From assembly GCA_020860715.1 (NCBI GenBank), contig JAJBTU010000032.1, positions 1-64,000 on the forward strand: a stretch of 64,000 nucleotides of DNA, in the 5' to 3' direction. The stretch is from Clostridiales bacterium (GTDB lineage: Bacteria; Bacillota; Clostridia; Lachnospirales; Lachnospiraceae). Of this stretch, positions 13,501-22,666 are shown piece by piece (positions within the stretch are counted from its first letter, which is position 1; every line of letters starts with the position of its first letter). Position numbers and translations under genes: made by a program. The notes beneath the pieces are model-generated. The model did no database searches. It saw only the letters and a program-made list of their open reading frames with translations, and was not told where the DNA came from.

Positions 13501-15213
13501 ATGAAAGACGCAGAAGCAAAAAAAGTCGGGAATGATGATCAGAATAAGGAATTGCTTGCAGTCGATGAACTTTGCCGGATGATTGATCTCTTCAATCCAT
13601 GCACGGATGATTATCTGTTTGTGCTGGACTTCCAGAAAGACACCTATTATATTTCTCCTCACGCACTGGAGCGCTTCTATCTGCCGGATTATTATTTCCA
13701 TAATGTGGTGGATAATCTTCTGGCTGTTACCTATGAAAAAGACCGTGCGACATTGACGGAGGACCTGCAGGAACTTCTTTCTTCAAAGACACGTGAGACA
13801 CACAATCTGATTTACCGATGGCTGAATAAGGAAGGACAGCCGGTTTGGATCAACTGCCGCGGACGCGTGACACGCAAAGACGGCGAAGTTATTTACATGG
13901 TAGGCTGCATCAATGAGATTGGAAGAAAGCAGAAGGCGGACAATGTTACCGGCCTGCTCGGGGAATCCAGTCTTCAGACATTCCTGCAGGGGTATTCAGA
14001 TGTGGTGCCGGACGGTTATCTGCTCCGCCTCGGACTTGACAATTTTAAGTCGATCAATACAAAACTCGGTATAGAATATGGTGATATGGTGCTGCGCCGG
14101 ATGGGCGACATCATTGAGGAATGCGTGCATGAGGGTCAGCATCTTTACCGGATTGTAGCAGATGAGTTTATGATCATTGACTTTAACGGAGGAACGATTC
14201 AGCAGGCCTCAGTTCTTTACCGGAACATTCGGAAAGCGCTGGATCAGTTTGTGGAAGAAAATCATTACGAAGCGTTTGTCACGGTTTCGGGCGGTATACT
14301 GATGTGCCGGGACGTTTCGGATTTTTCCTGGTCTCAGATTATGAAGCTGTCAGAATTTGCCTTGACAGAGGCAAAGCAGCTTGGAAAGAACCGGGATTAC
14401 ATATTTGACCAGAAGGACTATGATTCCTTTATGAAGCGCAAAATGCTGACACAGTCGCTTCGCCAGTCGGTAGCGAATGGCATGACCGGCTTTGAGGTTT
14501 ACTATCAGCCGATTTTCCACAGCGATTCCGGGAAACTAAGCGGTGCGGAGGCTCTGATGCGTTATCACTCGGAAGAAGGCATGGTGATGCCCGGAGAATT
14601 TATTCCGATTCTCGAAGATACCGGACTTATCATTCCTGCAGGACGCTGGATTCTGTACGAAGCGCTTCGTTTTGCAAAACGTATGCAGAAGACCATACCG
14701 GATTTTCGGGTCAATGTCAATGTTTCCTATGTTCAGGTGATGAAGAGCGATGTTGTCGAGGACATTCTTGAGGCTGTGGAAGCATGCGGCATGAAGACGA
14801 AGGATCTGGTGATTGAGCTGACAGAGAGCGGTCTGATTGAGTCGGATGTATATTTTACACGGCTCTGGAAGCAGCTGAAGGAGAACGGCGTAAAACTGGC
14901 TCTGGATGACTTTGGCACCGGTTATTCAAATTTCCATTATCTGAATGATCTTCGGCCGGATATCATTAAGATTGACCGTTCCTTTACCATGCGTGCGATG
15001 GCAAATGAATATGAATATAATCTTCTGTCTCTTTTAAGCGGCATGGTGCGGAACCTTGAACTGAAGGTTTGCGTGGAAGGAGTGGAGACTGAGGAAGAAA
15101 GAGATAAAATTGCTTTGCTTCCTCCGGATTTCAGCCAGGGATATTTTTATGGACGTCCCTGTGCGCAGGATGTTTTTGAAAAACAGTTTCTTCAGAGTGA
15201 AGCGGTCGGATGA
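13501..15213 (+). CDS. PAS-GGDEF-EAL protein, probably a c-di-GMP phosphodiesterase
   Basis: This 570-residue cytoplasmic protein has an N-terminal PAS-like region (about 35-140), a GGDEF domain (about 145-300) and an EAL domain (about 315-565). The GGDEF active-site loop is degenerate and reads VADEF near residue 219, so diguanylate cyclase activity is unlikely. EAL catalytic landmarks are intact: AEALMRY near 348, NVNVSYVQV, IELTES, LDDFGTGYS, CVEGVE and QGYFYGRP. The most likely role is hydrolysis of c-di-GMP, with the GGDEF domain acting as a GTP sensor or scaffold, as known for other such fusions. No membrane segments are seen. A hairpin (13471-13492) sits between AGGGAGG and the ATG. 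Confidence 0.88.
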   Translation: MKDAEAKKVGNDDQNKELLAVDELCRMIDLFNPCTDDYLFVLDFQKDTYYISPHALERFYLPDYYFHNVVDNLLAVTYEKDRATLTEDLQELLSSKTRETHNLIYRWLNKEGQPVWINCRGRVTRKDGEVIYMVGCINEIGRKQKADNVTGLLGESSLQTFLQGYSDVVPDGYLLRLGLDNFKSINTKLGIEYGDMVLRRMGDIIEECVHEGQHLYRIVADEFMIIDFNGGTIQQASVLYRNIRKALDQFVEENHYEAFVTVSGGILMCRDVSDFSWSQIMKLSEFALTEAKQLGKNRDYIFDQKDYDSFMKRKMLTQSLRQSVANGMTGFEVYYQPIFHSDSGKLSGAEALMRYHSEEGMVMPGEFIPILEDTGLIIPAGRWILYEALRFAKRMQKTIPDFRVNVNVSYVQVMKSDVVEDILEAVEACGMKTKDLVIELTESGLIESDVYFTRLWKQLKENGVKLALDDFGTGYSNFHYLNDLRPDIIKIDRSFTMRAMANEYEYNLLSLLSGMVRNLELKVCVEGVETEEERDKIALLPPDFSQGYFYGRPCAQDVFEKQFLQSEAVG

Positions 15214-15278
15214 GTTTCCGGAGTATGCTGGTTTTTTGATAAACAGGATGTGTTCTTTTCATTAAATAAAAATATATA

Positions 15279-15316
15279 TGAGATACCTTCGTGCCGGGAG
15301 GTATCTCATTTTTAAT
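15279..15316 (+). terminator. Intrinsic terminator after the GGDEF-EAL gene
   Basis: TGAGATACCT (15279-15288) pairs perfectly with AGGTATCTCA (15299-15308) and is followed by a T-rich tail. Confidence 0.85.
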
Positions 15317-15426
15317 TTTTTTTTAGAATTATTTTCGATTTGCAGGGTTATCAATTAGAATGAGGTATGGTAAAATAATCAAAAAAACGGAACCGTATTT
15401 TAGAGATATAGACAGAGGATTGAATC

Positions 15427-18222
15427 GTGGAAAAACTGGAAATGAAAGAGACCTCAGATCAGGAGCAGCAGACGGGCTCTGCTGCGGCAGCGGATGGGAC
15501 TGTATCATCGCAAAAAGATGCATTAGAGGGCAGCACTGTACCATCGGACGATATTGAGGAAAAGGACGGTACAGGGATTCCGGACAGCGTGACAGATATG
15601 GAATTGCCTGCAAAAGAAGATCATTCCGGGGAAAGCCTCTGGCATAATATCAAGACATTTCGGAAAAAACTTGTAAGTACGCAGGTGATTCCGGAAGAGA
15701 TGAGAATCCCGGATAATATTATTCCGATGGAGCGTTTTGCGCCGGACGCAGTAAACGGGCTGACGCAGGCTCAGGTGGACGACCGCGTTTACCGCGGCCT
15801 GGTTAATACTGCTCCGGAATCTCCTTCCAAGTCCAAAAAAGAGATTATTTACAGCAATGTTCTCACTTATTTCAACCTGATTTTTCTTCTGATAGCGATA
15901 CTTCTGATTCTGGTTGGCTCTTTCCGTGACATGACTTTCCTGCCCATTATCGCAGCAAATACGCTGATCGGTATTATACAGGAACTGCATGCGAAAAAAG
16001 TGCTTGACGACCTGAACATTCTGAATGCTCCAAAGTGCAGGGTCGTTCGCGACGGAAAAGAAAATGTGATCCCGGCTGAAGACCTGGTACTGGACGATAT
16101 GGTTGTTTTTGGCGCCGGGAATCAGATTCCGGCGGACGCGGTGATCGAAGAGGGAGAAGTGCTTGTGAATGAGTCCCTGATCACCGGTGAGTCGGATCAG
16201 ATATTGAAGAAGAAAGGTGATGAACTTCTTTCCGGCAGTTTTATCGTATCCGGCGAATGTCGGGCGAAGATGGATAAGATCGGGAAAGATTCCTATGTTT
16301 CACAGCTTTCTCAGAAAGCAAAGGTAATGAACGACGCGGAATCTTCCGAGATGATTCGTTCGTTAAATAAGCTGGTGAAGATTGTCGGTATTCTGATTAT
16401 TCCGATTGGTATTATTCTGTTCAGCCAGCAGTATTTTATCAACGAATCCAGTATGAAAGACAGTGTGACTGCTACGGTGGCGGCTATCATCGGTATGATT
16501 CCGGAGGGACTGTATCTTCTTGCCAACGTTGCTCTTGCTGCCAGTGTGGCACGCCTTGCGTTGAAAAAAGTGCTTGTGCACGATATGAAATGTATTGAGA
16601 CGCTGGCGCGCGTGGATGTTCTTTGCGTTGATAAGACAGGAACAATCACGGATAATACGATGACTGTTAAGAAGATGCTGCCGCTGCGCGCGTCTGCCCT
16701 GAAAATGGAATCCGCAGCTTCTGCAAAACAGGACGGTAAGACAGACGGTTTGGATAAAATGGCGCAGACGGAAGGGGAAGCGCAGGCGGCGAAGGATGCC
16801 GACGAACAGTTTACTCCGGAGGAACTTGCGGAAACTGAGCTGGCAGTTGGCGATTTTGTGGCGGCAATGCCTGTAGATAATATTACTATGAAAGCGATGA
16901 AAGAGCATTTCCGTAAACGCACCGGACAGAGGCCGGAGCAGGTATTCTCTTTTTCGTCGCAGTATAAATACAGCGGCGCTGTCTTTGGAGGAACAGGTTA
17001 TGTGCTCGGTGCGCCGGAAATCATTCTTCAGGGCGAATATCCGAAGTATGAAGCCTCTGTGGAGCGATACAGCCGGCAGGGTTTTCGCGTGCTGGTATTT
17101 GGACGCTGCCAGGAACCGCCGGACGGCGGTGCCCTGCACACTCCGGCAGAGCCGCTCTGCATGATTCTGCTGGCAAACCCGGTTCGTGAGAACGCAAAGG
17201 AAACATTTGCTTATTTTGCGGATCAGGGAGTGGAGATCAAGGTTATCTCGGGTGATAATCCGGTAACAGTTTCCGAGGTTGCAAAAGAAGCCGGCATAGC
17301 CAATGCGGACCTTTATGTGGACGCTTCGGTTCTGTATGAAGAAAGGGAACTTCGGGAAGCGGCGACACAGTACACGGTGTTTGGACGTGTATCACCGGAA
17401 CAGAAACGTATTCTGATAAGTGCTCTGAAGGATGCCGGACATACGGTAGCCATGACTGGCGACGGTGTGAATGATGTTCTGGCGCTTAAGGACGCGGACT
17501 GTTCTGTGGCGATGGCGTCCGGAAGCGATGCGGCTGCACAGGTGGCGCAGCTGGTTCTGCTGGAATCAGATTTTTCCAAAATGCCTGCGGTGGTGGCTGA
17601 GGGCCGGCGTGTGGTCAATAATATCGAACGTACGGCGTCTCTGTTCCTGGTAAAGAATATTTTTTCCCTGTGTATGTCCGTGCTTTCGATTATCTTTACG
17701 GTAAATTATCCACTGGAACCTTCTCAGATTTCACTGATCAGTCTGTTTACGATCGGCGTTCCGGCATTTATCATGTCGCTGGAACGGAATACGGACCGCA
17801 TACATGGTCATTTCCTGAGCAATGTCCTGTTTAAGGCGCTGCCGGGCGGGCTGACGGATTTTATTGTAATCAGCGGACTATATCTGTTTTGCGTTCAGTT
17901 TGGCGTGAATGAAACAGATCTGTCGACAGCCTGCACGATCGTGCTTGCGATTGTTGGTATGATGGTGCTTTACCAGATCGCCTCGCCGATGACCAGGTTC
18001 CACTGGCTTCTCTGGTTTGCGATGGGCGCAGGCCTGGTTTACTCCATGATTTTTATGCGTAATATTTTTGGCATTACCAGTATATCGAAAAACTGTATGA
18101 TGCTCCTGCTGATATTCGCGATTATCACGGAACCGACGTTCCGCTATCTGAGCCTGTGGATGAGAAAACTGTCGGATTTCTGTGCAAACCGAATGACAAG
18201 GGCGAAGAAAAAAACGGCATAA
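15427..18222 (+). CDS. P-type cation-transporting ATPase
   Basis: This 931-residue membrane pump has the full P-type set. TGES is in the actuator domain, PEGL in a membrane helix, and the phosphorylated Asp in DKTGTITDN is near residue 401. GDGVNDVLALKDAD marks the hinge. Hydrophobic segments lie at about 140-185, 315-380 and 745-910. The layout (no metal-binding N-domain, IPEGLYLLANVALA helix) resembles the CtpE-type calcium ATPase group, so Ca2+ is the best guess for the ion, though the sequence does not prove it. An acidic, low-complexity N-terminus (about 1-60) and an Ala/Lys/Glu-rich insert after the phosphorylation site (about 420-465) are unusual. The start is GTG 15427 with agagga upstream; ATG 15442 is an alternative. 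A TGG-TAAAAT extended -10 lies at 15368-15376. Confidence 0.9.
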   Translation: MEKLEMKETSDQEQQTGSAAAADGTVSSQKDALEGSTVPSDDIEEKDGTGIPDSVTDMELPAKEDHSGESLWHNIKTFRKKLVSTQVIPEEMRIPDNIIPMERFAPDAVNGLTQAQVDDRVYRGLVNTAPESPSKSKKEIIYSNVLTYFNLIFLLIAILLILVGSFRDMTFLPIIAANTLIGIIQELHAKKVLDDLNILNAPKCRVVRDGKENVIPAEDLVLDDMVVFGAGNQIPADAVIEEGEVLVNESLITGESDQILKKKGDELLSGSFIVSGECRAKMDKIGKDSYVSQLSQKAKVMNDAESSEMIRSLNKLVKIVGILIIPIGIILFSQQYFINESSMKDSVTATVAAIIGMIPEGLYLLANVALAASVARLALKKVLVHDMKCIETLARVDVLCVDKTGTITDNTMTVKKMLPLRASALKMESAASAKQDGKTDGLDKMAQTEGEAQAAKDADEQFTPEELAETELAVGDFVAAMPVDNITMKAMKEHFRKRTGQRPEQVFSFSSQYKYSGAVFGGTGYVLGAPEIILQGEYPKYEASVERYSRQGFRVLVFGRCQEPPDGGALHTPAEPLCMILLANPVRENAKETFAYFADQGVEIKVISGDNPVTVSEVAKEAGIANADLYVDASVLYEERELREAATQYTVFGRVSPEQKRILISALKDAGHTVAMTGDGVNDVLALKDADCSVAMASGSDAAAQVAQLVLLESDFSKMPAVVAEGRRVVNNIERTASLFLVKNIFSLCMSVLSIIFTVNYPLEPSQISLISLFTIGVPAFIMSLERNTDRIHGHFLSNVLFKALPGGLTDFIVISGLYLFCVQFGVNETDLSTACTIVLAIVGMMVLYQIASPMTRFHWLLWFAMGAGLVYSMIFMRNIFGITSISKNCMMLLLIFAIITEPTFRYLSLWMRKLSDFCANRMTRAKKKTA

Positions 18223-18280
18223 GACGGAAAGAGTGTCCGATTTCGACCTGTAAATTTATAGTGGATTTTATCGTCTTTTA

Positions 18281-18289
18281 TGGTATAAT
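18281..18289 (+). promoter_or_regulatory. Extended -10 promoter for pyrH and following genes
   Basis: TGG-TATAAT lies about 55 bases before pyrH. The -35 region is weak. Confidence 0.5.
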
Positions 18290-18344
18290 TCGTTTATGTG
18301 AATACCGGCAGGACATATGAAGATGCGCGGAAAGGAAAAACGAG

Positions 18345-19040
18345 ATGAAGAGAGTTCTGTTAAAACTGAGTGGAGAAGCACTTGCGGGCGACAAAAAGAT
18401 GGGCTTTGATGAGCCGACGGTTACGAAGGTTGCCCTGCAGGTGAAAACTCTGGCAGATCAGGGTATGGAGATTGGGATTGTGATCGGCGGAGGCAATTTC
18501 TGGAGAGGCCGTTCAAGCGAACACATTGACCGCACGAAAGCGGATCAGATAGGTATGCTTGCGACTGTGATGAACTGCATCTATGTATCCGAAATATTCC
18601 GCTCTGTCGGCATAAAAACGGCGGTGATGACTCCGTTTTCATGCGGATCGTTTACTGAGCTTTTCAGCAAGGATCGTGTAAATACATATTTTGCAGACCA
18701 TGCGGTTGTCTTTTTTGCGGGCGGTACCGGGCATCCTTATTTTTCCACGGATACGGCGACTGTACTTCGGGCTGTTGAGATAGAGGCGGAGGTCATTTTG
18801 CTCGCAAAATCTGTGGACGGCGTGTATGACAGTGATCCGAAAGAAAATCCGGATGCTAAGAAATACAGTGAGATCTCTATTCAGGAAGTAATTGACCGTA
18901 AGCTGAAGGTTGTGGATATGACGGCTTCCATTCTCTGCATGGAGAACCGGATGCCAATGCTTGTGTTTGGGCTTAATCAGGAGAACAGCATTGTGAATAC
19001 CGTAAACGGAACGCTGGACGGCACAATGGTAACGGTCTGA
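18345..19040 (+). CDS. pyrH: UMP kinase
   Basis: This 231-residue enzyme phosphorylates UMP to UDP with ATP. It has the amino acid kinase fold: KLSGEALAG at residues 7-15, GGGNFWRG near 52-59, and the nucleotide-binding stretch AKSVDGVYDSDP near 154. Bacterial UMP kinases are hexamers controlled by GTP and UTP. The gene leads a run of core genes (frr, uppS, cdsA, dxr, rseP) in the order common in Firmicutes. The start is supported by ggaaagg upstream. Confidence 0.97.
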   Translation: MKRVLLKLSGEALAGDKKMGFDEPTVTKVALQVKTLADQGMEIGIVIGGGNFWRGRSSEHIDRTKADQIGMLATVMNCIYVSEIFRSVGIKTAVMTPFSCGSFTELFSKDRVNTYFADHAVVFFAGGTGHPYFSTDTATVLRAVEIEAEVILLAKSVDGVYDSDPKENPDAKKYSEISIQEVIDRKLKVVDMTASILCMENRMPMLVFGLNQENSIVNTVNGTLDGTMVTV

Positions 19041-19092
19041 ATTTTATTGCACAGCCGCTACTGTAAATATGGAACAGGATAAAGGAGAAAAT

Positions 19093-19647
19093 ATGATGGA
19101 TGAGAGAATCAAGGTTTATGATCAGAAGATGACAAAGACTTACAACAACCTGCTCGAAGAACTTGGAACGATTCGCGCCGGCCGCGCAAATCCAAATATT
19201 CTGAATAAAATCCGGGTCGATTATTATGGTACTCCGACGCCGATTCAGCAGGTGGGAAATGTCACTGTCCCGGAGCCGAGAGTTCTGCAGATCCAGCCAT
19301 GGGAACCGTCCATGGTGAAGGTGATTGAAAAAGAGATTATGACATCGGACATTGGTATCCATCCGACGGATGACGGCCGCGTGATCCGCCTGGTTTTTCC
19401 GGAACTGACCGAGGAACGCAGAAAAGATCTGGTGAAGGATGTTAAGAAGAAGGGCGAGGCCTCAAAAGTCGCGATCCGCAATATTCGCCGCGATGCCGTT
19501 GACGCATTTAAGAAACTTGGCAAGGGCGAAATCTCTGAGGATGAGGCCAAGAATCTCAGCGATGAGGCGCAGAAACTTACGGATAAATACACAAAAGATA
19601 TCGACAGGGCTGTGGAGGAAAAGTCAAAGGAAATCCTTACGGTATAA
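19093..19647 (+). CDS. frr: Ribosome recycling factor
   Basis: This 184-residue protein splits post-termination ribosomes together with EF-G. The family hallmark LGTIRAGRANPNIL is at about residues 20-33, and the length is normal. An upstream in-frame ATG at 19069 would add eight residues, but aaaggaga at 19081-19088 points to ATG 19093 (with a second ATG right after it at 19096). It follows pyrH by about 50 bases. Confidence 0.97.
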   Translation: MMDERIKVYDQKMTKTYNNLLEELGTIRAGRANPNILNKIRVDYYGTPTPIQQVGNVTVPEPRVLQIQPWEPSMVKVIEKEIMTSDIGIHPTDDGRVIRLVFPELTEERRKDLVKDVKKKGEASKVAIRNIRRDAVDAFKKLGKGEISEDEAKNLSDEAQKLTDKYTKDIDRAVEEKSKEILTV

Positions 19648-19807
19648 ATGCCGGATGGTTTTGGGCGGTATGTTTGATGTTTGAACTGCCGGAACGATTT
19701 TGTATAGACAGCAATATTCTGTTCATAAGAGAAAGAGGAGGCGGGGAGCTGCAGGTGTTGCCCGCCTCTGTTGTTCGATGGTACGGGAATCTGTAAGGAG
19801 AGAAGTT

Positions 19808-20506
19808 ATGATTATTCCACAGCATGTAGCGATTATTCTGGACGGAAACGGGCGATGGGCAAAAAGCAAAGGGATGCCCCGCAGTTATGGCCATGCGAAA
19901 GGCGCGCAGAATCTGGAGGTGATCTGTGAGGACGCCTGGAACATTGGGATCAAATATCTTACGGTATATCTTTTTTCTACGGAAAACTGGAAGCGCTCTC
20001 CGGAGGAAGTCGATTCTCTGATGAAGCTGTTCCGCCGTTATACGAAGACCTGTATTAAGACGGCCCGTGATAACAATATGAAGGTACGCCTTCTTGGTGA
20101 TCCGGCTGATCTGGCGGAGGATCTGCAGAAAAGCCTGGCTGATCTGGTAGAAACATCAAAGAATAATACCGGACTAAATTTTCAGATTGCGATCAATTAC
20201 GGAAGCCGGGATGAGATTATCCGCGCAGTCCGGAAACTTGCTAAAGACTGCATGGATGGGAATCTTGACATTTCCAATATCACAGAGGAGTGCTTTTCCG
20301 GATATCTGGACACGGCGGGAGTGCCGGATCCGGATCTTCTGATTCGTACGAGCGGAGAACTGCGGCTTTCCAATTATCTGCTATGGCAGCTTGCCTATAC
20401 CGAGTTTTATTTTACAGATGTGCCGTGGCCGGATTTTTCAAAGGAGGAACTGATGAAAGCCATTGAGAAGTATAACAGCCGTGACCGCAGATACGGCGGG
20501 GCTTGA
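19808..20506 (+). CDS. uppS: Undecaprenyl diphosphate synthase
   Basis: This 232-residue cis-prenyltransferase condenses isopentenyl diphosphate units to make the C55 carrier for peptidoglycan. The catalytic and substrate residues are visible in ILDGNGRWAK at 9-18, in YLFSTENWKRS near 58 and in the C-terminal RTSGELRLSNYLLWQ. A long in-frame extension reaches 19700, but aaggagagaagtt directly before ATG 19808 sets the start. cdsA follows after about 20 bases. Confidence 0.96.
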   Translation: MIIPQHVAIILDGNGRWAKSKGMPRSYGHAKGAQNLEVICEDAWNIGIKYLTVYLFSTENWKRSPEEVDSLMKLFRRYTKTCIKTARDNNMKVRLLGDPADLAEDLQKSLADLVETSKNNTGLNFQIAINYGSRDEIIRAVRKLAKDCMDGNLDISNITEECFSGYLDTAGVPDPDLLIRTSGELRLSNYLLWQLAYTEFYFTDVPWPDFSKEELMKAIEKYNSRDRRYGGA

Positions 20507-20524
20507 AAAGAAAGGATGCGGATT

Positions 20525-21406
20525 ATGTTTCGGACAAGACTGTTAAGCGGTATTGTGCTGGTGGCGATCGCACTGGTGGTGCTCATTGCCGGAGGCCCCG
20601 TACTGGCGGTTACGCTTTTTGTAATTTCTCTGATCGGGATGAATGAGCTGTACCGCGCTCTTAAAATCGAGCCTCAGAAAGTGCAGCCGCAAAACACGGC
20701 CGGAGGTTCATCGGGAAATACCATGAAAGACGGCCGGATATCAGGCGGTCCACTCTCCTTTATCGGATATTTTGGATGCGCAGTCTGGTATTTGCTTTTA
20801 TTTTTTGACCAGACGGCATATACTTTGACTGTAATGCTTGCCGTACTGATCTGCATGATGGCGGTCTATGTATTTCGATGGCCGCGTTATCAGACGGAAC
20901 AGGTGAGCGGAGCGTTTTTAGGATTTGTATACGTGGCGGTAATGCTTTCCTGTATTTATAAGCTGCGGATCATGGAGAACGGTGTGTATCTGGTCTGGCT
21001 GATTTTTCTGGCCTCCTGGGGCAGCGACACCTGTGCCTACTGTGTAGGTATGCTGATCGGGAAACATAAAATGACACCGAATCTCAGTCCGAAAAAATCG
21101 GTGGAAGGCGCCGTCGGAGGTGTTGCCGGCGCAGCGCTTCTGGGCGTGATTTATGCCGGGGCGGTTTCTTCCCGTCTGCTGGGAGACGCGAACCATATGC
21201 TTTCCTTTGCAATTATCTGTGCTGTCGGCGCTCTGATCTCCATGGTTGGCGATCTGGCAGCTTCCGCCGTCAAACGCAATCATGATATCAAGGACTTTGG
21301 TAAGCTGATTCCGGGACACGGCGGCATTCTGGACCGGTTTGACAGTGTGATTTTTGTCTCTCCGGTGATATTTTATCTGGCGCAGGCACTTATGGAGAGA
21401 TTCTGA
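20525..21406 (+). CDS. cdsA: Phosphatidate cytidylyltransferase
   Basis: This integral membrane enzyme of about 293 residues makes CDP-diacylglycerol from phosphatidate and CTP, the branch point of phospholipid synthesis. It has around seven hydrophobic segments. The C-terminal signature is present: SAVKRNHDIKDFGKLIPGHG followed by GILDRFDS. aaagga sits eight bases before ATG 20525; the ATG at 20516 overlaps that site and is unlikely. It lies between uppS and dxr. Confidence 0.95.
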   Translation: MFRTRLLSGIVLVAIALVVLIAGGPVLAVTLFVISLIGMNELYRALKIEPQKVQPQNTAGGSSGNTMKDGRISGGPLSFIGYFGCAVWYLLLFFDQTAYTLTVMLAVLICMMAVYVFRWPRYQTEQVSGAFLGFVYVAVMLSCIYKLRIMENGVYLVWLIFLASWGSDTCAYCVGMLIGKHKMTPNLSPKKSVEGAVGGVAGAALLGVIYAGAVSSRLLGDANHMLSFAIICAVGALISMVGDLAASAVKRNHDIKDFGKLIPGHGGILDRFDSVIFVSPVIFYLAQALMERF

Positions 21407-21508
21407 TAAAGGATTTCGGACAGGAAACACGCCATTTGACGGTCAGGACAGATGGAATTTCCGGGGCACATGAGAATGCTCCTGACGATGACAGAGAGGA
21501 ACAATGAT

Positions 21509-22666
21509 ATGAAAACGATAGCAATTCTGGGCTCTACCGGCTCCATTGGTACGCAGACTCTGGAAGTTGTGCGCACAAACGGGGATATCCGTGTGGCGGC
21601 GCTTGGAGCTGGAAAAAACATAGATTTGCTGGAAAGGCAGATTCGGGAATTTCATCCGCGCCTTGCCTGTGTCTGGGCCGAGGAAGATGCCAGAACGCTT
21701 CGCACGCGTGTGGCAGATCTTTCCGTTGAGATCTGTTCTGGCCTGGATGGGCTGAAGGCTGTGGCAGTCTGCAGAGAAGCGGATATTCTGGTCACGGCTA
21801 TCGTCGGGATGATAGGCATCGTTCCGACGATTGAGGCCATCAAAGCCGGAAAGGATATTGCTTTGGCAAATAAAGAGACGCTTGTGACAGCCGGGCATCT
21901 GATCATGCCGCTTGCTTCACAGTATGGTGTAAAAATTCTGCCGGTAGACAGTGAACACAGTGCGATTTTCCAATGCTTAAACGGAGAGAGAGAACCGGGC
22001 GGCGTTACAAATCAAATTGATAAAATACTTCTGACTGCGTCAGGCGGCCCATTTCGGGGAAAAAGCTATGAAGAACTGAAGGATGTCAAAGTTGAGGATG
22101 CATTGAAACATCCGAACTGGGCGATGGGGCATAAGATTACGATTGATTCCGCCTCCATGGTCAATAAGGGACTTGAGGTGATGGAGGCGCGCTGGCTGTT
22201 TGATGTGTCGCCGGATCAGATTCAGGTCGTGGTACAGCCGCAGAGTATCATTCATTCCATGGTACAGTTCTCTGACGGCGCTGTGATTGCACAGCTGGGG
22301 ACACCGGATATGAAGATTCCGATTTCCTACGCGCTGTATTATCCGGAACGCCGCTTTCTGCCCGGGGAACGTCTGGATTTTGCTTCGATTGGGAGCATAT
22401 CGTTTGAAAAGCCGGATCCGGATACGTTTCTGGGGCTGAAGTACGCGCTTGAGGCGGCTCACACGGGAGGCTCCATGCCGACGGTGTTTAACGCGGCGAA
22501 TGAGCGTGCGGTATACAAATTTTTGCACCGTGAAATCGGATTTACCGGTATTTACGATATCATCCGTTATTGTATGGATCATCACAGGGTGATTCCTTCT
22601 CCGGATGTCGCTCAGATTCTTGATACGGAACAGAGTGTATACGAAATGATTGAAGGCAGGTGGTAA
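21509..22666 (+). CDS. dxr: 1-deoxy-D-xylulose 5-phosphate reductoisomerase
   Basis: This 385-residue enzyme makes 2-C-methyl-erythritol 4-phosphate with NADPH, the committed step of the MEP isoprenoid pathway that feeds UppS. The NADPH motif GSTGSIGTQTL is at residues 7-17; ANKETLV near 118, the metal-binding VDSEHSAIFQ near 148 and MVNKGLE near 216 are intact. The start at ATG 21509 follows gagagga; an in-frame upstream extension has no ribosome site. The stop codon overlaps the proposed rseP start. Confidence 0.96.
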   Translation: MKTIAILGSTGSIGTQTLEVVRTNGDIRVAALGAGKNIDLLERQIREFHPRLACVWAEEDARTLRTRVADLSVEICSGLDGLKAVAVCREADILVTAIVGMIGIVPTIEAIKAGKDIALANKETLVTAGHLIMPLASQYGVKILPVDSEHSAIFQCLNGEREPGGVTNQIDKILLTASGGPFRGKSYEELKDVKVEDALKHPNWAMGHKITIDSASMVNKGLEVMEARWLFDVSPDQIQVVVQPQSIIHSMVQFSDGAVIAQLGTPDMKIPISYALYYPERRFLPGERLDFASIGSISFEKPDPDTFLGLKYALEAAHTGGSMPTVFNAANERAVYKFLHREIGFTGIYDIIRYCMDHHRVIPSPDVAQILDTEQSVYEMIEGRW

